64,000 nucleotides of DNA, taken from assembly GCA_028551475.1 (NCBI GenBank), contig CM052360.1, positions 3,398,501 to 3,462,500 of the forward strand, written 5' to 3'. The notes beneath the pieces were generated by a model that had not been told where the DNA came from, ran no database searches, and saw nothing but the letters and a program-made list of their open reading frames with translations. Positions 37,440-50,259 of this stretch are shown here, piece by piece. Both the position numbers and the translations under genes were made by a program. This DNA comes from Casuarina equisetifolia (lineage: Eukaryota; Streptophyta; Magnoliopsida; Fagales; Casuarinaceae). The stretch's first letter is position 1. Each line of letters begins with the position of its first letter.

Positions 37440-38420
37440 GACATTTAAGTAGATGGGGCCAGTGGGGCTAATCCACGTGTTCCACGTTTCCTTATCTTTT
37501 TGACTTTATAACGGCGAATGTCATTTACATGTGGCACCTTCTTGTGCCGTGTTTTTATAGGGCATTAATTCCGCCATTACTTTTTTCTTGCTTTTTCACC
37601 TCGCAATTTCTATGGATAATCCGTCACGTGCGAATCAATCCATTTTTTTTTATCAATGATGGGAAGTCCAAGAACAATGGGCTAGTTATAGGATTACAGA
37701 AAAGGACCGTGGATATGATATAAAAGGACCTTCACGGTGGAGTCGATCATGATAGTCACAACTCTGTGACCAAAATTTCAAGGGTGGGACCATTATTTGA
37801 CGAGATCCATCCTTCCTTTGATTTTCGTAAGATATTGTCTGTTTTTTCATCTTCTAAACGAGGGCAAGAATTTTTACATACCCTTGTAATATTCCTTCTC
37901 ATCAATTGAAGGCATGGAGCAAATGTGGAGATTTATTTAATGGGTTGATTGTAATAACTCCTTTTTCTCAATAATATACGATATTTGTAGCAGTTTACAT
38001 ACTCTTGTAAGCTTTTCACGTCAAATAAAAGCCATGGCTTCACTGCAACAAAGATTCCTTCTCATCAAACAAAGGCATTGGGGCAAATGTGGAGATTTGT
38101 CTAATGGGTTGTTTGTAACAACTCCTTTTCTCAATAATACAATATTTAGGGCAGTTTAACGAATGAAAGAAGCGTTCGCGTTAAGAAAGAAGATAGCTGG
38201 GCCTCACAGGGACAAATATGATAGAGAAAGTGTTCCCTGAAGTGACGACAGTAGCAAGCTGCACGCGGGGCCTTTGACGCGAAATAGTGCTGAAAAGCTT
38301 TGCCTAATGTCTACGCTACCACCTAACGTAGATTTTTTTCAATATCACATACGTGGTCGATCGTCACCCGTATGTTCGGAAAACAAAAGTCGAGGGGAGG
38401 TGTGAAAGGGTTTAAGACAG
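37440..38420 (+). repeat. Dispersed repeat, copy paired with 41.1-42.05 kb
   Basis: Shared with 41110-42050: CACGTGTTCCACGTTT / CATGTTTCACGTTC, CATTTACATGTGGCAC / CATTTACTTGTGGCAC, ATGGATAATCC-type words, ACCATTATTTGACGAGA / ACCGTTATTTAACAGAA, AAGAAGATAGCTGGGCCT / AAGAAGATTGCTGGGCCT, and GCAAGCTGCACGC / GCAAGCTGCATGC. It ends with CATACGTGGTCGATCGTC (38346-38363), the core word of the family. An internal pair of similar segments lies at about 37900-37990 and 38070-38150. Non-coding. Confidence 0.6.
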
Positions 38421-39101
38421 ATTTAGTCACTTTCGGGCTCCATATTCTCCGCAGAACGGTACAAAAGCGTGCAGGTCGAATGCATTATCGTGCCGTGCAT
38501 GGGAATTCACGTGTCACTACTAAGCTGGTCTGATGCCATCCCCAAGAAGAAAAAGATAAAGATTGGCAGGTTTTGTAGATGCATAGACGGTTCTCTGGTT
38601 CACATGGGATGCTTATCTCCTGCAAATGACAATGACCAGGCGCTTCCCACCCAGCACATTGGGAAGCGCCATGAACACGACGAGATACTTTTGGAGTACC
38701 AGCCACTGGCCAACAGTATGGTTGTCTGTCCTTTGACTCTGCACTACGGTAAAGTTAATTGCACAGGCGCTAACCTCCCCTTTTGTTCGTCGATCCTCCA
38801 TCAACGTCAAATCTTTCTTTCTTTACGAGAAGATGAACGTACTAAACATGGTTCCTTTGTCCCTTGTTCATAATTTATTTACCTACATAAACCAAAATTT
38901 GGTTCCATCGAAGCCTTCATAATCCACTCCTTGCGGCCTCCATTAACCTAATTATAACGATGTCTAAGTGCGATGATTGCGTTTCCACGGAAATCAGAAA
39001 AGGCATAAGCGGATAAAGCGATGGCCCGTCAATTTCAACAGTGGTTCATACGGTGATTTTGTCTGGAGTGGTCGATGCGAAAAAAAGATGCTTTTGGAGC
39101 G
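38421..39101. other. Intergenic; one unsupported ORF
   Basis: An open frame of 134 codons (38469-38873, plus) has no recognisable family, no clear hydrophobic pattern and a composition like the surrounding DNA; I do not call it a gene. Confidence 0.4.
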
Positions 39102-39114
39102 TAGAGTGGACTTT

Positions 39115-40208
39115 TTTTTTTATTTTTTATAGAAAAGTAAATAATATTAATACATAATAAAGTACAAAAACACATGGACATATCTTAGTATCACAAAAGT
39201 CACCATATTATGAAAAGATGGTAGTTAAAAGCCTTTAAATCTCACTTAAAATAACATTGCATTGAGAAGATTTTATATTTTTAAACAAAAAAACTCTCTC
39301 TCGTACTATCTTTTTTATTTTCGGTAAAAAAATAGGGATATCCATTGTTTTCTCCTGAAAACGTCATCTGTTTTGTTCAGCCTATATACAATAAATACAA
39401 GCTAAGAAAAATATCTTGAGAAATTTGGCAGCTAAATCCCTTTCTTTTATTGCTTTGATAATCCATTGTAGTTCTTCATTCCATCCTCAATGTCATGTCG
39501 GATTCCATTCTGAGCAAAAATATTTTTTCAAATCATCCTTGTCCATGTACATTCAAAAAAGAGATGACTTCTATTTTCTAAATAAGATTAACAAAAATCA
39601 CAATATATGTTTACTGAAAGAAGCCATCGTACAATTTCTGTTGCTGTTGAAATTCTGTCCCTACAAACAAGCCATCCAATAAAATTATGTTTGCCAATGC
39701 CACATGTCCAAATTAAATTATATCAATTCGCCGTTTCTCTAACTTGCCAAAAATCATTATAAATCTTTTGGCAACAATATGTAGGACTCGAGAGAACAAA
39801 GGTAAGTGTGGGCTTTAACTTGAGGAGACCTCGCCAACTTCAAGCCACGGTACCTTTTATGTCCAACTGCATTATTGAGGTTATTTTACACTTTGTATTG
39901 TGAATCCATTTACTCCATAATGAGCCTTCTGGGAGATTAATGAAATTCCAAAGCATACGTCCTAAAAGGACTTTATTTCAAATTTTGAGGTTCAGTAAAT
40001 CTAATCTCTCTTCCTTCTTCGGTGAATAAATAATTTACTAAGCTACTTTGTGAGGACAATATATATCTATATTACCTGCCCATAAGAATTTTCTTATCTT
40101 TTTTTTAATTTTATAAATAGTTTGTTTTGACAATAGGAAGACTTGCATCCAAAATGTGCAAATAAAAATGAGGACATATTTCACCAATTGTAATCTTCCT
40201 GCATAGCT
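39115..40208 (-). mobile_element. 5'-truncated LINE (L1-type) with target duplication
   Basis: About 1.09 kb of a non-LTR retrotransposon read on the minus strand. It covers the C-terminal zinc-binding and following part of ORF2 (plant zf-RVT-like words such as RSHLFFEC and HNFIGWLVCRD, in a frame with several stops) and a 3' region ending in an A-rich tail (T-rich at 39115-39135 on the plus strand). It is bordered by the 13-bp target duplication TAGAGTGGACTTT at 39102-39114 and 40209-40221. The coding part is decayed by multiple stops and is partial. A second copy of the same family lies at 54973-55948. Confidence 0.85.
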
Positions 40209-40221
40209 TAGAGTGGACTTT

Positions 40222-41100
40222 CACTTTTATTGGGCTTACTGTAATTATTCCCTGCTGGCTACCTTGATGGTAAAAGCATTCAAAAAATTTTGGCACATTA
40301 TCTAGTAATTAATTCAAACAAAATCCCAACTCTATGAGTTAAATAGTCGGGCGCACCTGGTCTCCCCTTACAAAGTTGCCCGTTATCTACTTGCTTTGAG
40401 AGAGGTCATAAAACCATGGCATAAAATACTGAAGCTTTATCTGAGATCATCACATACGCGTAGTTTTAGAAAGTGAAGAGAGGGTAACGGAGAGGCTCTT
40501 TAGTGGAAGATGAAAAAGGAGAAATTATAGAGAAATGCTGTCGTAGGCCATTTATGTCAGAAAATATTGATCCTTGTTGTCGGACATGTGCATCCTTGTT
40601 CACCTTTCACTTCGAACATTACCGTCATCGGCACTCATTCCGGTTTGCAGTTTCCACTGACACTAAGCTGGCGGAAAAGGACCTCCACTACAGCTGCTAA
40701 ACTCTAAAGATTCTTATAGGTGCCTGATTTCCGTCTTGTGTTCATGTCTTTAATCGAAGGCAGAAGTTGAATTGCTAAGGCCCAGAAGGAGTGGAACTTG
40801 TTCAACGCCGATATCGTGCAGTAATGGGCTCAGCTTCCTACGTAAAACGGGTCTCAATGTCTCAAGTTGTCCTTCATGAAAGGGCCGGCCATACTTTTTT
40901 TTTTTTAACTTACCAGATTGTAGCTGGAAAGATGCCCCTCAATGGCTTAGCTAAAGCTTGTCTCGAAAGCTAAGGATATCATTGAAAACATTAATCAGAA
41001 ATGAGTCAATCATGTTCTTTTCCTCCCAATGTACGAATAAATATGAATCAGATTCAAGATCAAGGAAAACTGCTGAGCTAAAGTGACCACATGCCGAGGG
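40222..41100. other. Intergenic
   Basis: No gene, RNA or clear repeat is recognised; only short open frames without family resemblance. Confidence 0.45.
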
Positions 41101-41109
41101 ACAGTTGGT

Positions 41110-42050
41110 TCCAAAAAACTAAAGAGAGCTTTAAAGGAACTTTCAAGTGGGACTAGTTCTCATGTTTCACGTTCACTTTATAAGGATGAATAATAACATT
41201 TACTTGTGGCACGTTCTTGTATCGGGCTTTTAGGGCACCAATTCAGCCGTTACCTTTTCTCTTTTGTTTTTGGCTGAGCGGTTTCCACGGATAATTCTTG
41301 CAACCTTCGTTCAAGGATGGTACCGTTATTTAACAGAACACGATGCACCTTGCTTCACGATTTACGTGAAATGTTGACAATGTTGTCTTTTATTTATCTT
41401 CTCTTGTCATTATGTCTATGTCTTCCCTTCTCAACAACTTACTTTTCACATCAAATAAACCACAATTTCACTGTGAGAAAAATGATAATATCTTTTTATG
41501 AACAGGCGGGAAGTTTTTTGGTGGACTGCCCTCTTATCAAGACGGTAGATATGTCAGTTCAACAAATAAAAGAAGCTTTCACGTTAGAAAAGAAGATTGC
41601 TGGGCCTAGAAAAGGATAAAGTTGATAGAAAACGTGATATTAATGGGTCCCAAATGTTCCTTGAAGTAATAATAGTGGGAAGAATAAGAAAAGTAGTGTT
41701 TATTATATATGATCCAAATGAAATCATTAATGTTTTTAAAATAAGGTTGTTGAAATACAAATTTTATTAGTTAAAATTAAAAAAATAATACGTGAGAAAG
41801 TATTTTTATTTAGGAATAATAAATTATTTTTAAAAAATATTTTTTCTTATTGTACTATAGAATTTAAAATTTAATTTTTTTTATATAAATTGTAATATTA
41901 GGATATATCTTTAAATTTTTATATTATTTTATTTTTAAATGAATAAATTCATATATACATAAAAATTAAAATTAAAATTAAAACCATAGTTGCAAGCTGC
42001 ATGCAAGCCTTTGATAAGAAACAATGCTGAATATCTTTAATCATTTTATT
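41110..42050 (+). repeat. Second copy of the 37.4 kb repeat, with an AT-rich insertion
   Basis: It aligns with 37440-38310. Relative to that copy it has an extra 309 bp at 41677-41985, AT-rich and bordered by ATAGT (41672-41676 and 41986-41990). The insert starts GGGAAG and ends AAAACC. Its class cannot be told, and no long terminal inverted repeat is visible. Confidence 0.55.
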
Positions 42051-44046
42051 CCTTTTAGAGATTGTTATCATGTTCAGTGGTTTAGGCTTATGTTTGTATA
42101 TATAATGGCAGCTTCATATAGTTTCATAATCATAGTAGAATCAATGCAATTGAATTTTCTTATCTAATTGTCTTTCTCCTTTTTCCTTCCCTTCCATCAT
42201 GTCTCGTGATTTAATGATATGTGCTCAAAGTTCAAAACGCACTTTAAACTTGGTAAAGACACACTCAAAGCATACTTTACCTTTTCACAAGTGAAGCATC
42301 CATTAGTTGAATACTCATCAAGGAAAGTAATGTTCACTACTACATAGCTAAGAAGAGTTAAGAAACTAGTCCATAACCCAGACACATGCCCTCCCAAACT
42401 CGTTAGCAGACCAACGAACGGAAGTTTCTGTCTTCCTTGAGCCACTTTCTCCAACATCACGACATTCTAGTAATTTAAGGTAGAAAAGGCATATGTTCCC
42501 ACAACATAACTTCAAGCGTAAGCAGCTTGTTGCTAAAAGATTGAATTCTCCCCAACACACGAAGGCATTCTAGCACTTCAATTAAAAATAAAAAAATAAA
42601 AAAAATAAAATAAAAGAAGTATATGTTCTCTGATAGGACTCTATGCTTAACACGTTAATTAGTAATTAACTTTTTAACATAACATCAAAGTTTATGCTTA
42701 ACTGAAACATTCCTATGCTTGTGAAGATTTTTGTAGAATATTTTTTTTTTCAATGTTTAGAGTTAAGGAACATATTAGAAATGGTGTGGCAAAAATCTTA
42801 TATTGCCCAATTCTTGATTGGAAACCAACTTTAAATAGATAAAACAAATAATACACTCTTAAATTGACTTTTGGATAGAAATTAACTTCTTAACACCATG
42901 CAAATAATGATTAATTGCAAGGGCATATCCACATTTTTCGGTGGCAATATGACCCTTTTTTTTAAGGGCAACTTTGATAAACAATTTTTGTTTATATTAT
43001 CTTTTATCTGTTTGCTCCATCATTCACTTACCAAAATAAAAGGAAATTCGTAGTACTCTTCAAATGTTGTGCTTCTATGAGGTAAATCATCTCTAAGTAG
43101 ATTACATATAACCAGCTGAAAAAAAAAAAAAACTCTTAAGTTCCAGAGTTTCCAATGATTGTGCAGGATAACAAGGAGATTATTAATAAAAAATGAAAAA
43201 CCACAATTCTGCAAATAATACTTAACTTTATGCATAATTAACCATTTTTGAAGATGCTACCTGATACGACCTATATCTAAATTCTTTCAGTACTGTATAG
43301 GCCAAAGATGAGCTCCATAATTGCGCCATTCCACAAGACTAGTCTGTGTGACACCCCCAGACTGTGAGGGAGGGTGGTGGCAACTGCAAATAAGGGGGAA
43401 CGGTAGAAAACTGGTTTTAACAGAGCGGGTGAAATATAATGTACATGGTCATAATCGTACAGTGGTGTCAGAATGGCATTTTATGGAGGTCAAGTTGGTG
43501 TAATCCTTTTGACAAAGATGTTAGAATAACGAGGAGAACTTTCAGTGAATGCAGCGGGGCAGGCGGCCAGATGCTCATGATGCTGCTGCTGCTGCTGAGG
43601 TGGCAAATCCTGGTGATGGTATTAGGTAGCTTTTACTTGAATAAAGAGGGAGGAGGACAAATTGAGGATAGAAGAGAGATAAAAAGAAAAAGAAAAAAAT
43701 AAAAGATAAGTTGGGTGTATTTTTTTCATTAAAAAAATTCCAATCTCAATATTACATTGTCAATATATTAATATGTTATTTTTTTATTTTGTTGAGATAT
43801 GCTCATCTCTTACAATATGATTTTAAAGAAAGAAATAAGTATTCCAACATATATTAAAGCTTCAATTTAAATAAGACACTTAATTGTCAAAAGGTGTTTT
43901 TTTATATCTATTTAGGAGAAGGAACGGATTGAAGTTCCTCTTAAATTGCTAATATGTTGGCATGTTATATTCTTTATATATAATGGCATTTTTCTCTTTT
44001 ACAAATTAATTCTTAAGAAAAGAATTAATTTTTAATTAAAAAGTAC

Positions 44047-44085
<39 letters not shown>

Positions 44086-44823
44086 CCCACAAAGAGAAAG
44101 ATGTAGAAAAGAAAACGGGAAAAAAGTGTGGTAGCTGACATTGCCACCCTTCTTTTGGAAGATCTAATCGGCAATACCCGCTAACTACAAGAGTGTTTAT
44201 TTTACTTCCACTGGATTGTTCTTTTTTAACTTCTGCTGCTTTAGCTCTCTCTCATATTGTCGTTCACTACGATGTAGTTGCAGAAATTTACAAAAGGAAG
44301 GAATTTGTCATAGGTTCTTAGACGGAGGTGGCAGCATTATTTTGGGGTTTCATGTTAAGGTTTTTGGATATTACCGAGCCCAGGCTCCTGATGCCTCATT
44401 CAGTTGGGTATTTCACTCAGGTGTTCGAGTGATGTTGAAACCATAAAAATCGAAAGTTCCAGCTCACGTCGATAGACTGAAAAGGATGTTAAAGAATGTC
44501 TTATCCTTACACTTCCTCTTTTCCGTTCTTCACTTTGTCAAGTATATCAAAGACCTACTGATGAGCATATTTTGGGTTATTTGTCTCCCAAGTGATCGTG
44601 CACCCCACTCTCAAGACCTTTTGGAATATGTACTCAACTTCTGGATCGAAACAACTTGGGACTAGAGAAAAATATCAGATGCCATGAGTGAAATCAATGA
44701 AATATATGATTCCTCGCAGACAATATTCGTTTGCATCCACTTTTTTCTCTTAGAATTCAATAGGATACTCCGACGCGATGGAATAAAGAAGTGTAAGTCA
44801 TCCAAGAACTGTAGATAGAGGAG
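42051..44823. other. Intergenic upstream of ANK copy E
   Basis: Mostly AT-rich. 43321-43503 (plus) is an open stretch (GGWWQLQIRGNGRKLVLTE ... TVVSEWHF) faintly like the end of a plant NAC domain, too weak to call. An AT then GA microsatellite lies at 44048-44085. No gene is supported. Confidence 0.4.
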
Positions 44824-44830
44824 TATAAAT
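44824..44830 (+). promoter_or_regulatory. TATA box of ANK gene E
   Basis: TATAAAT, 85 bases before the ATG at 44909, in a block homologous to the promoters of copy C and gene F. Confidence 0.6.
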
Positions 44831-44908
44831 TGAGGCTTAGACTCTGGAACTGTCAATTCAACGATCATATTGTGTTGATAGAAATATATAAGGGTTACAA
44901 TATACAAA

Positions 44909-46722
44909 ATGGATTCCTCCGGTTCTTCTAGTTTGATGGAAGCTCAAGCATATCTAAATGCTAATGAGCCTCACCAAACAGTAACCATTTCTAGCATGGA
45001 TCTTGCCTTCTACAATGCTGCGGCAGAAGGCAAAATCCAGGTATTTGAAGGAGTCCGTGACTCTCTTGACCTTCTTCTGACTCCAAATAAAAACACGATC
45101 CTCCATATTTATATCACCTCTCTCACCAATACAGAAGCAGAATCGACAACCAAATTTGTGGAAGAAATTCTCAACTTATGTCCACCGCTGCTACAGCAAT
45201 CCAACAAGAAGGGTGAAACGCCATTACACATCGCGGCAAGGTACGGACATGTTGTCATCGTGGAACTCCTAATTCAACGTGTAACAACTCTCTCTCTAGA
45301 GAAAGTGATGATCAGGATGACGAACAAATGGAAGGATACAGCCTTGCACGAGGCTGTTCGTTATAATCACCTTGAGGTGGTGAAACTTTTGCTCAGAGAA
45401 GATCCAGATTTTGTACATTCTGCCAATGAGTCTGGTGAGACTTTACTCTATATGGCTGTTGAGAGAGGCTTTCGAGATGTAGCATTTGAAATTTTAAAAA
45501 CTTGCAATTCAAAAGCTTATTTTGGGCCTCTTTGTAGAACGGCTTTACATGCTGCAGCACTTCAAGATGATGGAGGTACGACCTTCCTTTTTTCCCTCAA
45601 AATTCTAGCCTAGTTAATTCAGTAAAGAATAAGCGACAAAATTTCATTACAAAATATAACATTTCTTTTTAAATGCATAGGATATAAGGATTTTTCCCCC
45701 CATATTGGGATGGAGTTGAGGGGATTTTAAGAATTTATAGGTGGAGAGGAAGACTCAAAGTTTGGCTTCTCATGTGATAGAATCTCTGAATTTACGTTGT
45801 TTAGCAATTATAAATTATCAATTAACTTATAGTAATAATTTTTTGATAACTTTGTAAATAATAAGGTGAACTTTTTTTATCGTGCATAATGCTGGAAATA
45901 TATTTTATAAAAAGGTGCTATAGAAAGAATGTGATTACTTTTATTTACATAGAGAATAATTATCAATGTGATAGTAAATTTATATAATATATTAATGCAC
46001 AAGAAGTAAAGACACAATGCAATAGTTAGTGACACAGAGATTTAATTGCCATTGTGATGTAGTTTTCCTATTCCACAATTAAAAGGTTTATGTTGCGTTA
46101 TTTAGAAAGTTATTTTATTTCATGCATTTACATTCTCTCAGGAATGATCAAGAAAATTACAGAAAAAATTAGTGGTCTAACTAAACAAGCAGACCAAAAG
46201 GGTTTCACACCGCTTCATTTGGCTGCGGGCTTCCATTGTTTGTTTGCAACAAAGGAATTGCTGGAGCATGATAGACAAGTGGCATATATTAAGGACACCA
46301 AGGGGAGGATAGCACTTCACATTGCAGCTTATGAAGGAGATGATGAGATGGTGAAAGCACTTGTATCAAGATGTCCAGATTGTTGCGAATTGGTTGACAA
46401 TAGAGGTTGGAATGTACTTCATTTTTCTATTACGGGTGAATTCCCTAAAGATCTGGTCAAGTTGTTGCTAGAAAATCCATCTCTCAAGAATCTTTTAAAT
46501 GAGAAGGACCTTGATGGGAACACAACTTTCCTTATTTATTCCAAAACCAATTCTCCTATATTATTAGAGAAACTCATTGAACATCCGATTGTCGACAAGA
46601 TGGCTATCAACAATGAGAGTCATAGTGCTCTTGACATGGTCGAGGCCAGTGAGAAGATACCCATCGAAAAGGTAAAATCATATTTTTCTCTTACGCAAAC
46701 AAAAGGTAGCTTTTTTATTTAG
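44909..46722 (+). CDS. Ankyrin-repeat gene E, PGG exon missing
   Basis: Exon 1 44909-45575 and exon 2 46142-46671 (or 46705, or reading on to the stop at 46720-46722), GT-AG borders, 399 codons through exon 2 without interruption. It starts MDSSGSSSLMEAQAYLNAN. Ankyrin words: GETPLHIAARYGH, TALHEAVRYNH, ETLLYMAVERG, RTALHAAALQD, GFTPLHLAAGFH, GRIALHIAAYEGD and CPDCCELVDNRGWNVLHF. The family's last exon, with the PGG domain and membrane helices, is not found downstream. Homology to intron 2 of gene F runs to about 47.4 kb and then stops, so the 3' part was lost. If expressed and read into the intron, the product would be a soluble ankyrin protein of about 415 residues without membrane anchor. 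It is more diverged from C and F than these are from each other. It could be a pseudogene, or a PGG-less regulator (inference). Confidence 0.75.
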
Positions 46723-47251
46723 TGTTTGTTCTTTTGAGACCTTGAACCAAGGTACTTTTGACTAGTGTTCCAACCACTACTGGGAATTGTCATGGCCTAA
46801 CAAAATAGTACTAAAGAACCTGCCGTAACTTTCAAAACCCATGATTTAAACTTCTCTCGAAACCTTATCAGTCATAAATAAATAAATGAGAAATATTTTA
46901 TAACTTATATCACTTAGAAAACCAAAAAAAAAAAAAAAAAGCAAAAATGCTTTGGGTCCATAAAGTACACAATGGATTTTACGACTATCCTATAAGTGTT
47001 ATGGTGATATTGAATGAACTAAATATCATCAAATTCAACATCACATAAAACTACCAATAGATAAAGTACTAATAAAAAATATTTTATATCCAAATTTATT
47101 TTATTTTATTTATATATGATTTTTATTTTTTAATTTTTTTCTTAAGATTAGGCTACCCAGATTGTATTTTCCGTGCAACTTGACTCAATTTTATAATTTA
47201 AAAAGGAAAAGGAAAAACTTTTAAATACGCTACCTAGGGTGTTATTTTACT

Positions 47252-47283
<32 letters not shown>

Positions 47284-48700
47284 CTTTATTACTTTTTCTA
47301 TCATTTGCTTACATAAACATTTAGAACTACGTGTTTCTCTTTCTAATATTTTTAATCTTCCTCTCCAAACTTTTAGAATTTTATTATCTTTTTTGAAAAA
47401 ATTTTCATACTCCTTTCTCCTTTTCTGTTACACCGTATACAGGATTTTCGTACGATTAGTTGAGAAGCCCTTAAAAAGCAAGGAGTAAAATGGAGAACGG
47501 CTAAAGGAAGAAGCAGATGCACTGTTTCACAAGAAGAAGTAGTGATAAACCAAAAATTGCAGCGACAAAAAATACATGCGGTCAATAATGTATTAATGCT
47601 CATTATATGGCTAATGCTTATCCGGGCCCCATTTTCTTCATCTGATCTGTTTTCCTGTACTTATTAAACAATACGAATGCCCTTCCTTGTATTGAAACTT
47701 TATGGGTATTTTTCCTTTGAAATAAAAGTTGTGTTTAATCGAGGGAATCCCTACCATTTTACTCATAAATTATCAAAGAAGAAGGAAGAGACATAATAGC
47801 CTGACGGAGTTAGGAAGACCAAATATGAGACTAGCAATCAATTAAGCCAACTTGGATACATATTCCGTCCAAGAAAGCCCAAGTTCTAACGCCTTTATAT
47901 ACACTAAGGTCATTTACGTAATGGCTGGTTCTTCATCACATTCCAAATGAGCAACGTATCCACCACTTCGTTACCTCCTTTGGAGCATATATCAAAAATT
48001 CCGCAAACATCAAAATCAACCGCCAAGTGTGGCAATGTAAGGCTAACATTTTGGGCATACTTAAAACGGTGCAGGAGGCCCAAACCCGAGACTACGATTC
48101 TGCGTTCAACTAAAAAGGAGTATTATTCCCAGCCAACTGTTCGGAATTTAGGATTCACCCAGTGAATAGGTATTTTATTTGAAATTGAAGTTTTAAAATT
48201 ATCTTACAAAATTTACTTATTCTCTTAAAATAACTTATGAGAGAGAGGAAAAAAAATTTGTATATCTAAAAAGTGCAACATACTAAGATACTAACATATC
48301 CTTTCATTTCAAATGTGGAGAAATATTTTTTACAAAGATTCAATATATAAATAAATTTGCTTTTCTTAAAACTTGAGTTTTGATACTATGTTAATAAGGT
48401 ATATTTCAAGTAAAATATGTATTGCTTGTGAATTGAGTTATCATAGGAAGTGTCTTTTTTTTAATATTTGAAACTGATAAGGCCAATGAAACCTAGCATG
48501 TCTTACATTATTACCATATTAGTTATTTGGCTATTTATATATGAAGGTGTTCTATTCTCTTAAAAAGTGGTCTTGTGGAAGAAAGCTGATTGCGACCTCA
48601 GCGGGTTTACCAAAATCATTAATTGGACTAGCCTTCATACCATTCATCGTTGTTGAAACTATAGGAGTGTTGCGCAAGCTGAAAGAAATAGGCTGCACTT
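46723..48700. other. Intron-like remnant of gene E, then intergenic
   Basis: 46723-47400 aligns with intron 2 of gene F (the GGCTACCC...CAACTTGACTCA...AAAAGG block at 47152-47215 matches 61733-61795). An AT microsatellite lies at 47258-47282. From about 47.4 kb the similarity ends and nothing is recognised. Confidence 0.55.
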
Positions 48701-48719
48701 TGAGGAAAAAGGCCAGCGT

Positions 48720-50250
48720 GCAATAATGGCCTTATTGAACTCGCCACCTCAGCCCATGACTACATCAACCATGCACAGCCCGATGATAGTGTTCAGCATG
48801 CATGAAGACAAGAAACTCACTTGTGCACCATGAGCACGTCATAGGCGAGTCTACATTCCTAAGCCCACTGGACAGCAAGGCCTAGGACTTAGCAAACACT
48901 CAGTGTTCACCAACTACCACCAAGGTGGGTCCTCAACACAGTCGATCCCAAGAATCAATGCTCCACCGCCCACACATTCAAGGAACAAAAACAGAAAAGG
49001 AGGCACCGTTCAAGAGAAGAAGTTGTGAAGAAGTTCATCCTGACCGACCATTCTAGTGGAAAAAAGAAAAAAGGAAAGGATAAGAAGGCCGACTAAACTG
49101 GCTATTTGAAATATGTAATATTTGAACAATATTTTAGAAGGGCGTAAGTTGGCTATATAAGTCTAGCATAGCTTAGAGCTTCTGTATCCAAATTTTCTCT
49201 AAACTATTTTTGCTACAATTATAATACAAAGACTTCTTTAGTTCCGAACTTTGTCTTTATTACCTTTTTCAAGTAGTAATAGAGCCATCATGGCTCATAA
49301 AACCAATATATATCATTGCCCTAATTTGATCAATGTGAGCTACTTTGTTATTACTAAACTCACATAAAGGAATTATCTATCATGGATGATCCAAATCAAA
49401 TTACTTTTTCAAACCCAGAAACTCACTAGTGTTATTACTGGTGAAATACTAGAGCCAAATCAAATAATTGGTGATATTAATACTTTGAACCTATATTATG
49501 ACTCTAAATCACAAAGTGATGCATTAATTGAATCATGGGTCATAAGTACTCTATTCGAAGAAGCTTTGAATCATATTTTTGAATTCAAAACATTGGCCCA
49601 AGTTTGAGATGAGCTAGCAAATCACTTTGCTCAAAGAATAGAGACATAAGAATTTGATTTACTTTCTGAATTTAACACTTTCTTAAAAGAAGGTAAAACT
49701 TTATCAATTTTTTTTAGTAAGTTTAAAGGTATAAAATCAATTAAGCCCTATTGATAAACTAATTTTTTATTCAGTAAAAACATTTCAACTCTTGGAATAT
49801 CTTAATGAAAGTTGTGAATCATTTAAAATTGTTATGTTTTGACCACCAATACTTGAGTTTAGTACAATAATCTTACTACTTCAAACATATGAGTCATTTA
49901 TTATTAAGTATCCGAAGAATACTTCACTCATTCTAAATGAAAATACTACAGTTTTTGCTCAAAGAAACAATAAAAGAGGAGGAGGAAATCAAAGAGGTTG
50001 TGGATCACAATAGAAGAGACTTTACTTCGACAGCCTACAACAATCGAGAAATGTTCAATAAAAACAAACCAAATGTTGCTCTGTTATTGTCTAACAATAA
50101 CATCATGGTAATTCACGTAAGTAAAGTATTATCCAAGGTTAAGGTAACTCATGCAATGAAAAAAACATATTAACAAATAATGTATGTCTTATATTATTAA
50201 ACTATAACTTTTTAGTTAGATTTAAATATGATAAATTAATTTTTCAATCT
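48720..50250 (+). mobile_element. Copia-type LTR retrotransposon fossil (5' LTR end plus gag)
   Basis: A probable 5' LTR (start uncertain, about 48.7 kb; GGCTATATAAG promoter word at about 49152; end at about 49271) is followed by a primer-binding-site-like word (AGTAATAGAGCC, 49276-49287; compare the usual TATCAGAGCC of Met-tRNA sites). A gag-like region follows to about 50.2 kb, resembling plant copia gag (UBN2 type) in broken form. No protease, integrase, reverse transcriptase or 3' LTR was recognised. It is a truncated, clearly broken fossil with many breaks, probably old. Confidence 0.6.
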
Positions 50251-50259
50251 TCTAATACA

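Noticed and set aside
38469-38873. 134-codon plus-strand open frame
   Set aside because: No family resemblance, no supporting splice or promoter pattern, and the sequence resembles the surrounding non-coding DNA.
43321-43503. Possible NAC-domain fragment (GGWWQLQIRGNG ... SEWHF)
   Set aside because: Only a loose pattern match; the usual NAC words for DNA binding are missing, and nothing on either side extends it.
36100-44800. Third SEO gene or ANK copy upstream of SEO gene 2
   Set aside because: No SEO words ([22 protein letters not shown]) or ankyrin/PGG words were found on either strand.
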